A stretch of DNA of 64,000 bases from an uncultured Eubacteriales bacterium (GCA_905198155.1 CAJKBQ010000017.1:1-64000), one strand, 5' to 3'; positions 32,420-41,151 are shown, counted from the first letter of the stretch. Numbers and translations: made by a program. The notes: generated by a model not told the origin, from the letters alone.

Positions 32420-33552
32420 TTCATTTTGACCAGCTTCGCACGGAATACGCGGCAGTCGTGCGGGGCGACCGCCGGCTGGAACGATTCGCTGAAGCAGCCG
32501 AGCGTTTCGCCGGTGAACACGTCGGTGATTTCGAACCCGTAGGTTCCGTCGTCCGGCAGACCGACATCGTACAGGTTGCACCGGAAAAAGTACGGCGACG
32601 CTTTGTCCATAAAGTTGAAGAACCCGAACGCATATTCCCCGTTTTCCAGGTGGCGGAACAGCTGCATCCCGACGTCTTTCTGCGACTTAATCACGAACGG
32701 CGGGCGGCACTCCGCGTCTTGGTCGATGGCGATCAGGTCTTTGTTCAGCAGCAGGGCTTTGGTGTCCGGCGTCAGGCAGCGGACGTCCGCGCCGATCATC
32801 AGCGGCGCGCCGTAAAAGCACCACAGCGCGAAATGCATCCGGTATTCGGACTCGGTGCAGCCGTGGCCGAACCCAACGTTGCCTTTGCCGTACAGCCCGG
32901 CGATCAGCATATCGACATCGTTGAAGCAGCCGGGGCCGGCGTAGGGCAGTTTTTCCAGCTGGCCTTCGGCGATGTCTTTCATCGAAACAAACGTGTCGGT
33001 GATGTCGCCGGTAGAGCGGTACAGGTGCGCCCCGGTGGAGCGGATCCACTGCTCTACATCCTCCGCACCCCAGTTGCACGCGGAAAACACAATGTCGCGC
33101 CCGCTCGCTTTGAGCGCCATGCTCATCCGGTTGTACAGCAGTTTGCCGGGGACGGTGCTCGGCTTGTAGCAGTTGTCGTATTTGAGGTAATCGACGCCGA
33201 CGGACGCGAAGTAGCGCGCATCGTCGAACTCATGGCCGAAGCTGGCCGGGTAGTCGGCGCAGGTGCGGGTGCCGTCGCACGAATACATCCCGAATTTCAG
33301 CCCTTTGCTGTGGACGTAGTCGGCGACGTATTTCATCCCGTGCGGGAACTTGATCGGGTCGGCAACCAGCTGACCGTTTTCGTCACGCTCGCGCTCCGAC
33401 CAGCAGTCGTCGATCACCAGGTACTCGTACCCTGCGTCGCGCAGTCCTTCGGCAACCATCGCGTCGGCGGTTTCCAGGATCATTTTTTCGTCAATGTCCT
33501 TGGTAAAGGTGTTCCAGCTGTTCCAGCCCATCGGCGGTCTTGTGATTAACAT
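32416..33552 (-). CDS. Alpha-galactosidase, GH27 family
   Basis: 378 aa. The GH27 start PPMGWNSWNTF is near residue 6. The catalytic nucleophile is D126 in YLKYDNC, and the acid/base is D183 in STGDITD. The substrate-binding VIDDCW and GPGCFNDVDML motifs are also present. A C-terminal beta-sandwich follows. No signal peptide, so a cytoplasmic enzyme removing alpha-linked galactose (or N-acetylgalactosamine) from taken-up oligosaccharides. It is divergent from the AraC gene at 33774 with a 221-bp spacer, which suggests regulation by it. Confidence 0.92.
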   Translation of the reverse strand: MLITRPPMGWNSWNTFTKDIDEKMILETADAMVAEGLRDAGYEYLVIDDCWSERERDENGQLVADPIKFPHGMKYVADYVHSKGLKFGMYSCDGTRTCADYPASFGHEFDDARYFASVGVDYLKYDNCYKPSTVPGKLLYNRMSMALKASGRDIVFSACNWGAEDVEQWIRSTGAHLYRSTGDITDTFVSMKDIAEGQLEKLPYAGPGCFNDVDMLIAGLYGKGNVGFGHGCTESEYRMHFALWCFYGAPLMIGADVRCLTPDTKALLLNKDLIAIDQDAECRPPFVIKSQKDVGMQLFRHLENGEYAFGFFNFMDKASPYFFRCNLYDVGLPDDGTYGFEITDVFTGETLGCFSESFQPAVAPHDCRVFRAKLVKMK

Positions 33553-33705
33553 CGGATTTTGTCTCCTTTATATCGTTGGATTTTTGTGCGGGGGCGTGTG
33601 CCCCGCGCTGTCTTTATTGTACCGCGTTTGCGCGGCAAATGATAGTATTTGATGGAGCTTTTTCGGGTGTTTATGTTGCAATCCGAATTTTTTCGCCGAA
33701 ATCCC

Positions 33706-33734
33706 TTGTGCACCGGCGCAGAGTGTGCTACAAT
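33706..33734 (+). promoter_or_regulatory. Promoter for the AraC gene at 33774
   Basis: TTGTGC (33706-33711), a 17-nt spacer and TACAAT (33729-33734). Confidence 0.65.
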
Positions 33735-33773
33735 GGAACCGGAAATTCATCGGTCAAAACAGGAGGCGGTCGC

Positions 33774-34586
33774 ATGGGCAATCCGGAGCTGCTGCGGGTG
33801 TGGCACCTGGGCGAAGAGGCGTGCCGGCCGGGCCATTCGTTCGGTCCCGCCGTGCGCAATCACTACTTGATTCATTATATCCTCCGCGGGCGCGGCGTGT
33901 TCCGCACCGGCGGCAAGGCGTACACGCTGGGCGCGGGGCAGGCGTTTTTGATCGTGCCCGGCGCGGTCACGGAATACACGGCCGACGCGGCCGACCCGTG
34001 GCAGTACGCGTGGGTTGGGTTCCACGGCACCAGCGCGCCCGAATGGCTGGCGATGGCGGGGGCCAGCGCGCGGGAGCCGATTCTGACCAGCAGCGACCCG
34101 GCGGCCAGCGAAGCCGCGCTGGCGCAGCTGCGGACGGCAGCGGACAGCGCGGCCGGCGCGCTCGCGATGAACGGGGCGCTGCTGGCGCTGCTGGCGACGC
34201 TGCGCGGGTGCGCGATGGCGCAGCCGACGGACGGGTCGTACCTGATCGACGCGGTCGATTACATTGGGCAGAACTACTCGTACCGGATCACGGTCGAAGA
34301 AATCGCAAAGGCGGTCAACATCAGCCGGTCGGCGCTGTTCCGGGCGTTCAAGCGGACGTACGGCGTGTCGCCGCAGACGTATCTGCTGCGCATCCGGCTG
34401 AGCGCGGCGGCGGATTACCTGTGCACCACCGAGCTGTCCGTCACGGAGATTGCGTATTCGTGCGGGTTCACGGACGCCAATCATTTTTCAAAAATCTTCC
34501 TGCAAAAGAAACATTTGTCGCCGACGCAGTACCGCACGCAGTACCGGCAGGGCGCGTTTCGGTATGAATCGCAGAAGGAGGATTGA
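33774..34586 (+). CDS. AraC family transcriptional regulator
   Basis: 270 aa. The cupin sensor part (HYLIHYILRGRGVFRTGGKAY, AFLIVPGAVTEYTADAADPWQYAW) is the sugar-binding half seen in raffinose/melibiose regulators. The HTH region is ITVEEIAKAVNISRSALFRAFKRTYGVSPQTYL and VTEIAYSCGFTDANHFSKIF. An AGGAGG site precedes the ATG at 33774, so the longer in-frame start is rejected. It is probably the activator of the divergent GH27 gene. Confidence 0.88.
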   Translation: MGNPELLRVWHLGEEACRPGHSFGPAVRNHYLIHYILRGRGVFRTGGKAYTLGAGQAFLIVPGAVTEYTADAADPWQYAWVGFHGTSAPEWLAMAGASAREPILTSSDPAASEAALAQLRTAADSAAGALAMNGALLALLATLRGCAMAQPTDGSYLIDAVDYIGQNYSYRITVEEIAKAVNISRSALFRAFKRTYGVSPQTYLLRIRLSAAADYLCTTELSVTEIAYSCGFTDANHFSKIFLQKKHLSPTQYRTQYRQGAFRYESQKED

Positions 34587-34645
34587 CGGTTTCAGGGAAA
34601 TGAACGTATAGACGCAGAATGATGAGATCATGGAGGGAATGGGAT

Positions 34646-34999
34646 ATGAATGCAATAGCGCAAATGATTGCGTTTTACAATTCGAACGATTTTTCCGGAC
34701 TGAAAAATATTTTAGCCGAAAACTGCATATATCGTTCGCAGTGGGTTTTTGATGAAATTTGCGGAAGGGATCAGATATGCGAATACCTGACAGCCAAATC
34801 GAAAGTGATTGCAAAAAGCGGTTGTTTTCCACGCGCCCGAAAAGTGGCCATCAGCCGTCCGTGTCAACAGGAAGCGATTGCCATATCGCAAGGCTCCGCC
34901 GAAGTTCGGGTGATTATGCTGCTGGACATTGAAAACGGGAAAATCAGGGCAATTGATTTGTGTATGCCGAAATTATTTGAATACACGGCTTTGCAGTGA
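34646..34999 (+). CDS. SnoaL/NTF2-like small protein
   Basis: 117 aa. The pattern (helix-rich start MIAFYNSNDFSGLKNIL, then ENCIYRSQWVFDEICGRDQICEYL, then beta strands AEVRVIMLLDIENGKIRAIDLC) fits the cone-shaped NTF2-like fold used by SnoaL and ketosteroid-isomerase-type proteins. The coding sequence is clearly more AT-rich than both neighbours and uses other codons, which suggests recent acquisition. GGAGGG lies about 9 nt before the chosen ATG. Function unknown; a terminator follows. Confidence 0.55.
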   Translation: MNAIAQMIAFYNSNDFSGLKNILAENCIYRSQWVFDEICGRDQICEYLTAKSKVIAKSGCFPRARKVAISRPCQQEAIAISQGSAEVRVIMLLDIENGKIRAIDLCMPKLFEYTALQ

Positions 35000-35042
35000 T
35001 CGAAAAACCGCGCGGAAAATTGGTACGAACGGAGCCGCCCGA

Positions 35043-35082
35043 AAAGGCCCGGATTTTGCATCCGCAAAACCCGGGCCTTTTT
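35043..35082 (+). terminator. Terminator after the NTF2-like gene
   Basis: AAAGGCCCGG/CCGGGCCTTT, a 10-bp stem, followed by TTT. Confidence 0.85.
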
Positions 35083-35136
35083 GCACCCCCCGCAGCATAA
35101 ACTTAGTTGAAATTTGCCAAACACCACAGGCAAAAC

Positions 35137-35163
35137 AAAATATCTATTATCTATTATCTAAAA
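35137..35163. repeat. AT-rich TAGATAATAGATA element, copy 3
   Basis: On the minus strand TTTTAGATAATAGATAATAGATATTTTG. The purF reading frame runs into it and takes its TAA stop from it. Confidence 0.7.
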
Positions 35164-36538
35164 TAACAGAATCCTCCACCGCCGTCGGATATGCCCCCGT
35201 AAAGCAGGCCGCGCAATAATCCGGCGAACCGATCAGCTGCGTCAGCGCTTCCGCCGGCAGATAGCCCAGGCTGTCCGCCCCGATGCGGGCGGCAATTTCC
35301 GGGACGGTGTAGCGGCAGGCGATCAGGTGCTCTCGGGAGTCGATGTCGGTGCCGTAGTAGCACGGGTTGCGGAACGGCGGGGCCGAAACGCGCAGGTGAA
35401 TCTCCGTCGCGCCCGCGTCGCGCAGCAGCCGCACGATCTGGCGGCTGGTGGTGCCGCGCACCAGCGAATCGTCCACCAGCACCACCCGCTTGCCCGCCAC
35501 CGTCTCGCGGATGGGGTTGAGCTTGATCTGCACCAGATTGACGCGCTCCCCCGGCGTCGGCTCGATGAACGTCCGGCCGATGTATTTGTTCTTCGTGAAC
35601 CCGATGCCGTACGGGATGCCGGAGGCGTTGGCATACCCCAGCGCCGCGTCCAGGCCGGAATCCGGCACGCCGATCACCACGTCGGCGTCCGCGGGATGCG
35701 CCTGCGCCAGCAATGCACCGGCGCGCAGCCGTGCGCCGTGGACGGATACGCCGTCGATCACGGAATCCGGCCGGGCAAAGTAGATGTATTCAAAGATGCA
35801 CGGCGTCCGCGGCGCGACCGGGGTTTGAATGCTGTGCACACCGGAATCGTCCAGCAGCACGATCTCGCCGGGGGCGATGTCGCGCTCCGGCACCGCGCCG
35901 ACGGCTTGCAGCGCGCAGCTTTCGGACGCGACGATGCGGGCGCCGTGGGCCGTCCGGCCGATGCAGAGAGGGCGGAATCCGTGCGGGTCGCGCACCGCGA
36001 TCAGGCAGTCGGCGCACAGAAAGAGCAGCGAATACGCCCCGTCCAGCTGCGCCATCGTCTGCTGCACTGCCTCGGCCAGCGAGGCACTGGTCATCCGCGC
36101 CCGGGTGAACAGGTAGGCGATCACCTCGGTGTCGCTCGTTGAATGGAAGATTGCGCCGTCATTTTCCAATGCACGGCGCAGCGCCGCGCCATTGCTCAGG
36201 TTGCCGTTGTGCGCCAGCGCCATCGGCTGGCCGCGGTGAAACACTTCGATCGGCTGGCAATTGGCGCGCGTCAGCCCGCCGGTCGTGCTGTACCGGACGT
36301 GCCCCACCGCCATCGTCGCGTCGGGGAAGGCGGCCATTGTCTCCGGCGGAAAAACTTCGTGCACCAAGCCCAGGTCTTTGTGCGACGTGAATTGCCCGTC
36401 GCGGCAGACGACGATGCCGCAGCTTTCCTGCCCGCGGTGTTGGAGCGCGTACAGGCCGTAGTAGACGGTATGCGCCACGGGCGCGGCGTGCGGCGACCAG
36501 ATACCGAACACGCCGCACTCCTCGTGCAGGGCGCTCAT
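35147..36538 (-). CDS. purF: Amidophosphoribosyltransferase
   Basis: 463 aa. The class II glutamine amidotransferase domain begins after a 7-residue propeptide at C8 (EECGVFGIW), with HVRYSTTGG and AHNGNLSN. The PRPP-binding motif is VVLVDDSLVRGTTS. The usual second cysteine cluster (ESCAL, CAACFTG) is present. It makes 5-phosphoribosylamine, the first step of purine synthesis. The start overlaps the pyrG stop by 4 nt. The last four residues (LDNR) and the stop are encoded by the AT-rich repeat, so the C-terminus has been replaced or extended. Confidence 0.94.
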   Translation of the reverse strand: MSALHEECGVFGIWSPHAAPVAHTVYYGLYALQHRGQESCGIVVCRDGQFTSHKDLGLVHEVFPPETMAAFPDATMAVGHVRYSTTGGLTRANCQPIEVFHRGQPMALAHNGNLSNGAALRRALENDGAIFHSTSDTEVIAYLFTRARMTSASLAEAVQQTMAQLDGAYSLLFLCADCLIAVRDPHGFRPLCIGRTAHGARIVASESCALQAVGAVPERDIAPGEIVLLDDSGVHSIQTPVAPRTPCIFEYIYFARPDSVIDGVSVHGARLRAGALLAQAHPADADVVIGVPDSGLDAALGYANASGIPYGIGFTKNKYIGRTFIEPTPGERVNLVQIKLNPIRETVAGKRVVLVDDSLVRGTTSRQIVRLLRDAGATEIHLRVSAPPFRNPCYYGTDIDSREHLIACRYTVPEIAARIGADSLGYLPAEALTQLIGSPDYCAACFTGAYPTAVEDSVILDNR

Positions 36539-38145
36539 TGCGCCGCCTCCGCCCGGGCGAGCGACGCGCGCACCAACCCGACGAACAGCGGATGGGGTTT
36601 ATTGGGACGGCTCTTGAATTCCGGATGATACTGGACGCCGACGAAGAACGGCTCGTCCGGCAGTTCCACCGTCTCCACCAGCCGGCCGTCCGGCGACAGG
36701 CCGCTCAGCACCAGCCCAGCCGATTCCAGCGGGGCGCGGAAATCGTTGTTGAATTCGTAGCGGTGGCGGTGGCGCTCGGAGATGGTCGCTGCGCCGTAGC
36801 ACTGCGCCATCCGCGTGCCGGGGCGAATGCTGCACGGGTAGCGCCCCAGCCGGAGCGTGCCGCCTTTGTCGATCTCGTCGCTTTGGCCGGGCATAAAGTC
36901 GATCACTTTGTGCGGGCAAAGCTCGTCGAATTCGCCGGAATCCGCGTCCGCAATCCCGGCGGCGTGGCGCGCGAATTCGATCACGGCAATCTGCATCCCC
37001 AGGCAGATGCCCAGGTACGGGACGTGATGCTCGCGGGCGTAGCGCGCCGTGGCGATCATCCCGTCGATCCCGCGGCTGCCGAATCCGCCGGGGACGATGA
37101 TGCCGTCCAGCCCGGCCAGCACCTGCGCGGCATTGCCGTCGGCGATCTGCTCGGAATCGATCCATTCAATCTGCACCTGCGCGTCCAGCCCGTAGCCGGC
37201 GTGGTGCAGCGCTTCGGCGACGGACAGGTACGCGTCGTGCAGCTGGACATATTTGCCGACCAGGCCGATCCGGACGGTGTGCAGCGGGTGGGCAATGCGG
37301 TTGACCAGCGCTTTCCATTCGGTCAGGTCGGGCGCGGGCGCGTCAATATGCAGCTCGCGGCACACCACGCCCGACAGGTTCGCGTCCTCCAGCATCAGCG
37401 GCGCTTCGTACAAAATCGGCAGCGTCCGGTTTTCGATCACGCAGTCGGGCTTCACGTTGCAGAACAGCGCGATTTTTTTGAAGATGGAATCTTCCAGCGG
37501 GCGGTCGCACCGCAGGACGATGATGTCCGGGTTGATGCCCATGCCGCGCAGCTCTTTCACGGAGTGCTGCGTCGGCTTGGACTTGTGCTCTTCGGAGCCG
37601 TGCAGATACGGGACGAGCGTCACATGAATGAACAGGCTGTTTTCGCGCCCCACTTCCAGCGCCACCTGGCGCACCGCTTCCAAAAACGGCTGCGACTCGA
37701 TGTCGCCGATGGTGCCGCCGATCTCGGTGATGACGACGTCGGCATCGGTTTGTTTGCCGACGCGGTAGACGAAGTCCTTGATCTCATTGGTAATATGCGG
37801 AATCACCTGCACCGTGGACCCCAGGTATTCGCCGCGGCGCTCTTTGTTCAGCACGTTCCAATACACCTTGCCCGTCGTCAGGTTGGAATACCGGTTCAGA
37901 TCCTCGTCGATAAACCGCTCGTAGTGGCCCAGGTCCAGGTCGGTTTCCGCGCCGTCCTCGGTCACATAGACCTCGCCGTGCTGGTACGGACTCATGGTGC
38001 CGGGGTCCACGTTGATGTACGGATCCAGCTTTTGGGCCGCCACTTTCAGCCCGCGCGCTTTCAGCAGCCGCCCCAGCGACGCCGCCGTAATGCCCTTGCC
38101 CAGCCCGGACACCACGCCGCCGGTCACAAAAATATACTTCGTCAT
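36535..38145 (-). CDS. pyrG: CTP synthase
   Basis: 536 aa from the start chosen at MTKYIFVTGGVVSGLGKGI, the standard N-terminus; an upstream in-frame ATG lies inside the attenuator region and is rejected. The synthetase domain carries the P-loop GLGKG and DPGTMSPYQHGEVYVTEDGAETDLDLGHYERF. The glutaminase domain has the nucleophile C in GICLGMQ. It converts UTP to CTP. It is transcribed with purF from a promoter at 38256-38284 with an attenuator between. Confidence 0.95.
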   Translation of the reverse strand: MTKYIFVTGGVVSGLGKGITAASLGRLLKARGLKVAAQKLDPYINVDPGTMSPYQHGEVYVTEDGAETDLDLGHYERFIDEDLNRYSNLTTGKVYWNVLNKERRGEYLGSTVQVIPHITNEIKDFVYRVGKQTDADVVITEIGGTIGDIESQPFLEAVRQVALEVGRENSLFIHVTLVPYLHGSEEHKSKPTQHSVKELRGMGINPDIIVLRCDRPLEDSIFKKIALFCNVKPDCVIENRTLPILYEAPLMLEDANLSGVVCRELHIDAPAPDLTEWKALVNRIAHPLHTVRIGLVGKYVQLHDAYLSVAEALHHAGYGLDAQVQIEWIDSEQIADGNAAQVLAGLDGIIVPGGFGSRGIDGMIATARYAREHHVPYLGICLGMQIAVIEFARHAAGIADADSGEFDELCPHKVIDFMPGQSDEIDKGGTLRLGRYPCSIRPGTRMAQCYGAATISERHRHRYEFNNDFRAPLESAGLVLSGLSPDGRLVETVELPDEPFFVGVQYHPEFKSRPNKPHPLFVGLVRASLARAEAAQ

Positions 38146-38191
38146 TGACAAAAACCTCCATCCAATTCGTTGATCTTTCCACGATTCGCCC

Positions 38192-38242
38192 CAAAAAAGA
38201 GACAAAGGCGTCCCCGGGAACACTCCCGTTCCGACGCCTTTG
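38192..38242 (-). terminator. Attenuator upstream of pyrG
   Basis: On the minus strand CAAAGGCGTC/GACGCCTTTG, closed by a G-rich/C-rich inner part, is followed by TCTCTTTTTT. It lies between the promoter and the pyrG start, where a terminator indicates attenuation. A CTP-sensing attenuator is known in front of pyrG in Bacillus; the initial GGGC used there is not seen here. Confidence 0.75.
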
Positions 38243-38255
38243 CCTGAACAGAACT

Positions 38256-38284
38256 ATTATACGCGGGGAAGCGCGATTTGTCAA
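38256..38284 (-). promoter_or_regulatory. Promoter of pyrG-purF
   Basis: On the minus strand TTGACA (38279-38284), a 17-nt spacer and TATAAT (38256-38261). Confidence 0.88.
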
Positions 38285-38341
38285 GGGGTTTTGCAAGATA
38301 ATTGGGGGCGATGGGAGTGGGTTGCGGGGAAAATCGTACGG

Positions 38342-38387
38342 ATGGAAAAAATAAATCCGAACCCCACTTGCAATAGGGTTCGGATGA
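38342..38387 (-). terminator. Terminator of the tRNA-Ala gene
   Basis: On the minus strand ATCCGAACCC/GGGTTCGGAT is followed by a long T-rich run. Confidence 0.85.
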
Positions 38388-38395
38388 TATGGATA

Positions 38396-38471
38396 TGGTG
38401 GAGACGAAGAGGATCGAACTCTCGACCTTACGGATGCGAACCGTACGCTCTCCCAGCTGAGCTACGCCCCC
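38396..38471 (-). tRNA. tRNA-Ala (anticodon CGC)
   Basis: 76 nt including an encoded CCA. The acceptor stem GGGGGCG/CGTCTCC contains the alanine identity pair G3-U70. The D arm is GCTCAGCTGGGAGAGC, and the anticodon stem TACGG/CCGTA encloses loop TTCGCAT with anticodon CGC. The T arm is GAGAGTTCGATCCTCTTC. A promoter at 38490-38518 and a terminator show that it is transcribed alone. Confidence 0.96.
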
Positions 38472-38489
38472 GTGATTGGAACGTTGTAT

Positions 38490-38518
38490 ATTATAGCACA
38501 GCTGATTTGAAAATGCAA
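38490..38518 (-). promoter_or_regulatory. Promoter of tRNA-Ala
   Basis: On the minus strand TTGCAT (38513-38518), a 17-nt spacer and TATAAT (38490-38495). Confidence 0.8.
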
Positions 38519-38526
38519 GTGTTTTT

Positions 38527-38622
38527 TCAAAAAAAACTGATTTTTTTGAAAAAACTTTTTCCGCCGACGCCCGCTGCGTACGCGGTCGCGCCCAGGATGC
38601 ACAGGTCGTAATATTTTTTCAC
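38527..38622 (-). pseudogene. Remnant of the start of an FAD-dependent oxidoreductase (possible small ORF)
   Basis: A GTG start with a perfect GGAGGG site 7 nt ahead opens a 31-codon frame. Its first 20 residues (KKYYDLCILGATAYAAGVGG) look like the Rossmann start of FAD-dependent oxidoreductases. After that the frame becomes a run of Lys/Phe codons and stops. The rest of such a gene is absent, so this is most likely a truncated remnant; a true small protein is possible. Confidence 0.45.
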
Positions 38623-38739
38623 AAAAAATCCCTCCGATACCGAATGACGGATTCATTACAGTACTTCGGCGCGGCGAATGCATCATCGTTTCCCGGCGGG
38701 ATGTTTACTTTTCGGCATTTTTGAGGGGGATGCAAAAAT

Positions 38740-38991
38740 TCAGTTCGGAATTTTGCTGGCGGACACATACAGGTGCTCCGGCGCGATGTCGATGTCGTCG
38801 TTCCACACGACGGTTCCGCATTCCGCCTTTGCGCGCATGAAAAATCCCACATTTTTCAATTGCGCATAAATCGGCTTGCACAGCAGCGGACGCGCGTCGT
38901 ACAATTTTTGCTCGCCGTCCGCGAATGTGAGCAGCAAGGTGTAATCGGAACGGGGCTGTACGTCCCGCACCACCCAGGCAGGGCGGTTCAC
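38740..38991 (-). CDS. DUF2442 domain protein
   Basis: 83 aa from a GTG start. The fold signature is VVRDVQPRSDYTLLLTFADGE, then YDARPLLCKPIYAQLKNVGFF, ending in GTVVWNDDIDIAPEHLY, typical of DUF2442 proteins. These small proteins are often found near toxin-antitoxin or mobile loci; their role is unknown. The GTG overlaps the stop of the upstream gene (GTGA) and GGGGAG precedes it, so the longer frame starting at 39081 is rejected. Confidence 0.75.
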   Translation of the reverse strand: MNRPAWVVRDVQPRSDYTLLLTFADGEQKLYDARPLLCKPIYAQLKNVGFFMRAKAECGTVVWNDDIDIAPEHLYVSASKIPN

Positions 38992-39995
38992 CGTGTCTCC
39001 CCCGCACCCTGCTGCACCGCGGGGCTGGCATAGATGCGGTCGATCAGCTGCCCCATGCTTTTCAGCGAGGCGGTGAACCATTTGCGGATGCCGTCGATGT
39101 CCCGCAGATCCAGCTGGGGCGGCAGGTCGGCAAAGGAGTAGTCCGTGTTCAGCGCCACCATCAGCTCGCCGTTGCGGAAGGTGAGGTTGGCGACCTTGCT
39201 GCGGCCGGCAAAGGATTCCAGCTGCGCCACCAGCGCACGCATCTCCGGCGTGACCCGGTCGTCCGCCGACAGGCAGTACTCGTTACGGGCGGCAAAATAC
39301 CGGCGGAACACGTCGGGGTCGGTCAAATCCGCATCGCTCCGGGGCTTGAACAGGTCGCGGATTTCCACATACAGGTCGGGGCCGCAGACATCCGCGCAGC
39401 GGACGATGATCCCCTGGAACACCGTTTCGAGGTGGGACGTCCAGTTTTCGCAGTCGGGGCCGGAGCGTTCCTCCACGAAGCGTTCCAGCTTCACGTTGGC
39501 GGCGGAAAAACGGTGGCCGTTGTGCACCCCTTCGCGGAAGTGCAGCACGGTGCTGTTCGTCCAGTCCACGGACAGCGGATTGTCCGACCGCACGATTTCG
39601 CTGCTGATGGGCATGGCGGGGTTCTTCGGTTCGGGGCCGAAGGTGCGGTTCAGCTCTTCGCGGAATTCGATGCCCAGTTCCCGGAACAGCAGCTCCCGTT
39701 TCGCCTTTTGGGCGGGCTGCGACAGCCCGACGATGATCCCGACGCCCGAAAACATCAGCACGCCCAGCACGAGCACGTTGCGCAGCACGAACAGCGAAAC
39801 CACGCCCGCCAGCACCACGGCGATGCCCAGCACCATCGTGGCGGTTTCGATCGCCTGGTACTTCCCCAGGCGCCTGGACAGCATCGCGTCGCTCATGGGC
39901 TTGGGCCGCACGTTGTAGATTGTTTGCCCGTTGACGATTTCGACCTCTTCGATCACACCGTAGTCGTCCTCTTGCATTTGTTTTTTTCCTGACAT
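38988..39995 (-). CDS. Membrane protein, DUF3137-like
   Basis: 335 aa. Two adjacent transmembrane helices (TATMVLGIAVVLAGVVSLFVLRN and VLVLGVLMFSGVGIIVGL, residues about 51-91) are followed by a soluble part with repeated short beta strands (SAANVKLERFVEERSG, FQGIIVRCADV, KVANLTFRNGELMVALNTDY). The plan resembles DUF3137 membrane proteins. It is translationally coupled to the DUF2442 gene. Function unknown; probably a cytoplasmic-facing membrane protein. Confidence 0.55.
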   Translation of the reverse strand: MSGKKQMQEDDYGVIEEVEIVNGQTIYNVRPKPMSDAMLSRRLGKYQAIETATMVLGIAVVLAGVVSLFVLRNVLVLGVLMFSGVGIIVGLSQPAQKAKRELLFRELGIEFREELNRTFGPEPKNPAMPISSEIVRSDNPLSVDWTNSTVLHFREGVHNGHRFSAANVKLERFVEERSGPDCENWTSHLETVFQGIIVRCADVCGPDLYVEIRDLFKPRSDADLTDPDVFRRYFAARNEYCLSADDRVTPEMRALVAQLESFAGRSKVANLTFRNGELMVALNTDYSFADLPPQLDLRDIDGIRKWFTASLKSMGQLIDRIYASPAVQQGAGETR

Positions 39996-39999
39996 TTTG

Positions 40000-41151
40000 T
40001 CATCCCTGCCAAATCTTATGATAAATCTCCATCACCTCGCGCTTGGTCGGGGTGCGTGGATTGGTGGCGGTGCAGGCGTCTTTCAGCGCCATTTCCGCCA
40101 TGAATTCGACTTTGCTCATGTATTCGCCTTCGCTGATCCCGCCCAGCGCCGAAACGGACAGCGGGATGTTCATCTCTTTGTTCATGAACTGAATGTACGA
40201 CACCAGCGCGCGGATGGTGGTGATTTCGTTGAAGTTGGACACACCGAGGATGCGCGCCATGTTGCAGTATTTGCGGACGCACGGCGCGTACACCGGGCGG
40301 CTTTTGGAGTGCATATCGATTTCGGAGTTGAACTCGATGATGTACGGCAGCAGGATCGCGTTGGCGCGGCCGTGCGGGATGTGGAACGTGGCGCCCAGCT
40401 GATGCGCCATGCCGTGGTTCAGGCCGAGCGACGCCGAGTTGAACGCCAGCCCCGCCAGGCACGACGCGATGTGCATTTTGCGGCGGGCGTGCGCGTCGTG
40501 ATTGTCGTTGTACGAGCGCAGCAGAAACTGGCCGCAGATTTCGACCGATTTTTCGGCGAGCGCCGCGGAAAACTCATTGTTGTTGACCGAAACATACGCC
40601 TCGATCGCGTGGGTCATCACGTCCATCCCCGTGTCCGCCGTGATCGACGCCGGAACGGACTTGACCAGCTCTTCGTCCAGGATCGCTTCGTCCGGGATCA
40701 TGCTGTCCTCCGACAGCGGGTACTTCACGCCTTTGTCCGGGTCGGTGATGACGGCGAACGACGTGACTTCGCTGCCGGTGCCGGACGTGGTGGGGATCGC
40801 GATCAGGCACGGGCGGAACCCCGGCTCGGTCTGCGTGGCGAATTTGCGCACCGATTTCGACAGATCGATCGCGCTGCCGCCGCCGATGGCGATCATGCAC
40901 TCCGGCCGCTCGCGCAGCGCGGTGGTCACGCCGTGGATCACTTTGTCCAGCGGCGGGTCGGGCACCACGTCGTCGAACACGGTGAACGCGATGTGCGCCT
41001 GTTCGAGCCGGCCGGTCACTTGCCGGATCAGTCCGCTGGTGACGACAAACGGGTCGGCCAGCACCATCACTTTGCGGTATTCCAGCGCCAGCAGACGATC
41101 CAGCGCGTTTTCGCCGAAGGTGATTCGGGTATTGACTTCAAAATTTTTCAA
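40000..41151 (-). CDS. Iron-containing alcohol dehydrogenase (PduQ-like)
   Basis: 383 aa. The NAD-binding motif is IAIGGGSAIDLSKS. GTGSEVTSFAVITD and the metal-binding block DTGMDVMTHAIEAYVS...GLNHGMAHQLGATFHIPHGRANAILLP carry the conserved Asp and His ligands. Such enzymes reduce aldehydes to alcohols during anaerobic growth (propanol dehydrogenase PduQ, or 1,3-propanediol type). It is transcribed from its own promoter at 41216-41244. Exact substrate unknown. Confidence 0.9.
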   Translation of the reverse strand: MKNFEVNTRITFGENALDRLLALEYRKVMVLADPFVVTSGLIRQVTGRLEQAHIAFTVFDDVVPDPPLDKVIHGVTTALRERPECMIAIGGGSAIDLSKSVRKFATQTEPGFRPCLIAIPTTSGTGSEVTSFAVITDPDKGVKYPLSEDSMIPDEAILDEELVKSVPASITADTGMDVMTHAIEAYVSVNNNEFSAALAEKSVEICGQFLLRSYNDNHDAHARRKMHIASCLAGLAFNSASLGLNHGMAHQLGATFHIPHGRANAILLPYIIEFNSEIDMHSKSRPVYAPCVRKYCNMARILGVSNFNEITTIRALVSYIQFMNKEMNIPLSVSALGGISEGEYMSKVEFMAEMALKDACTATNPRTPTKREVMEIYHKIWQG

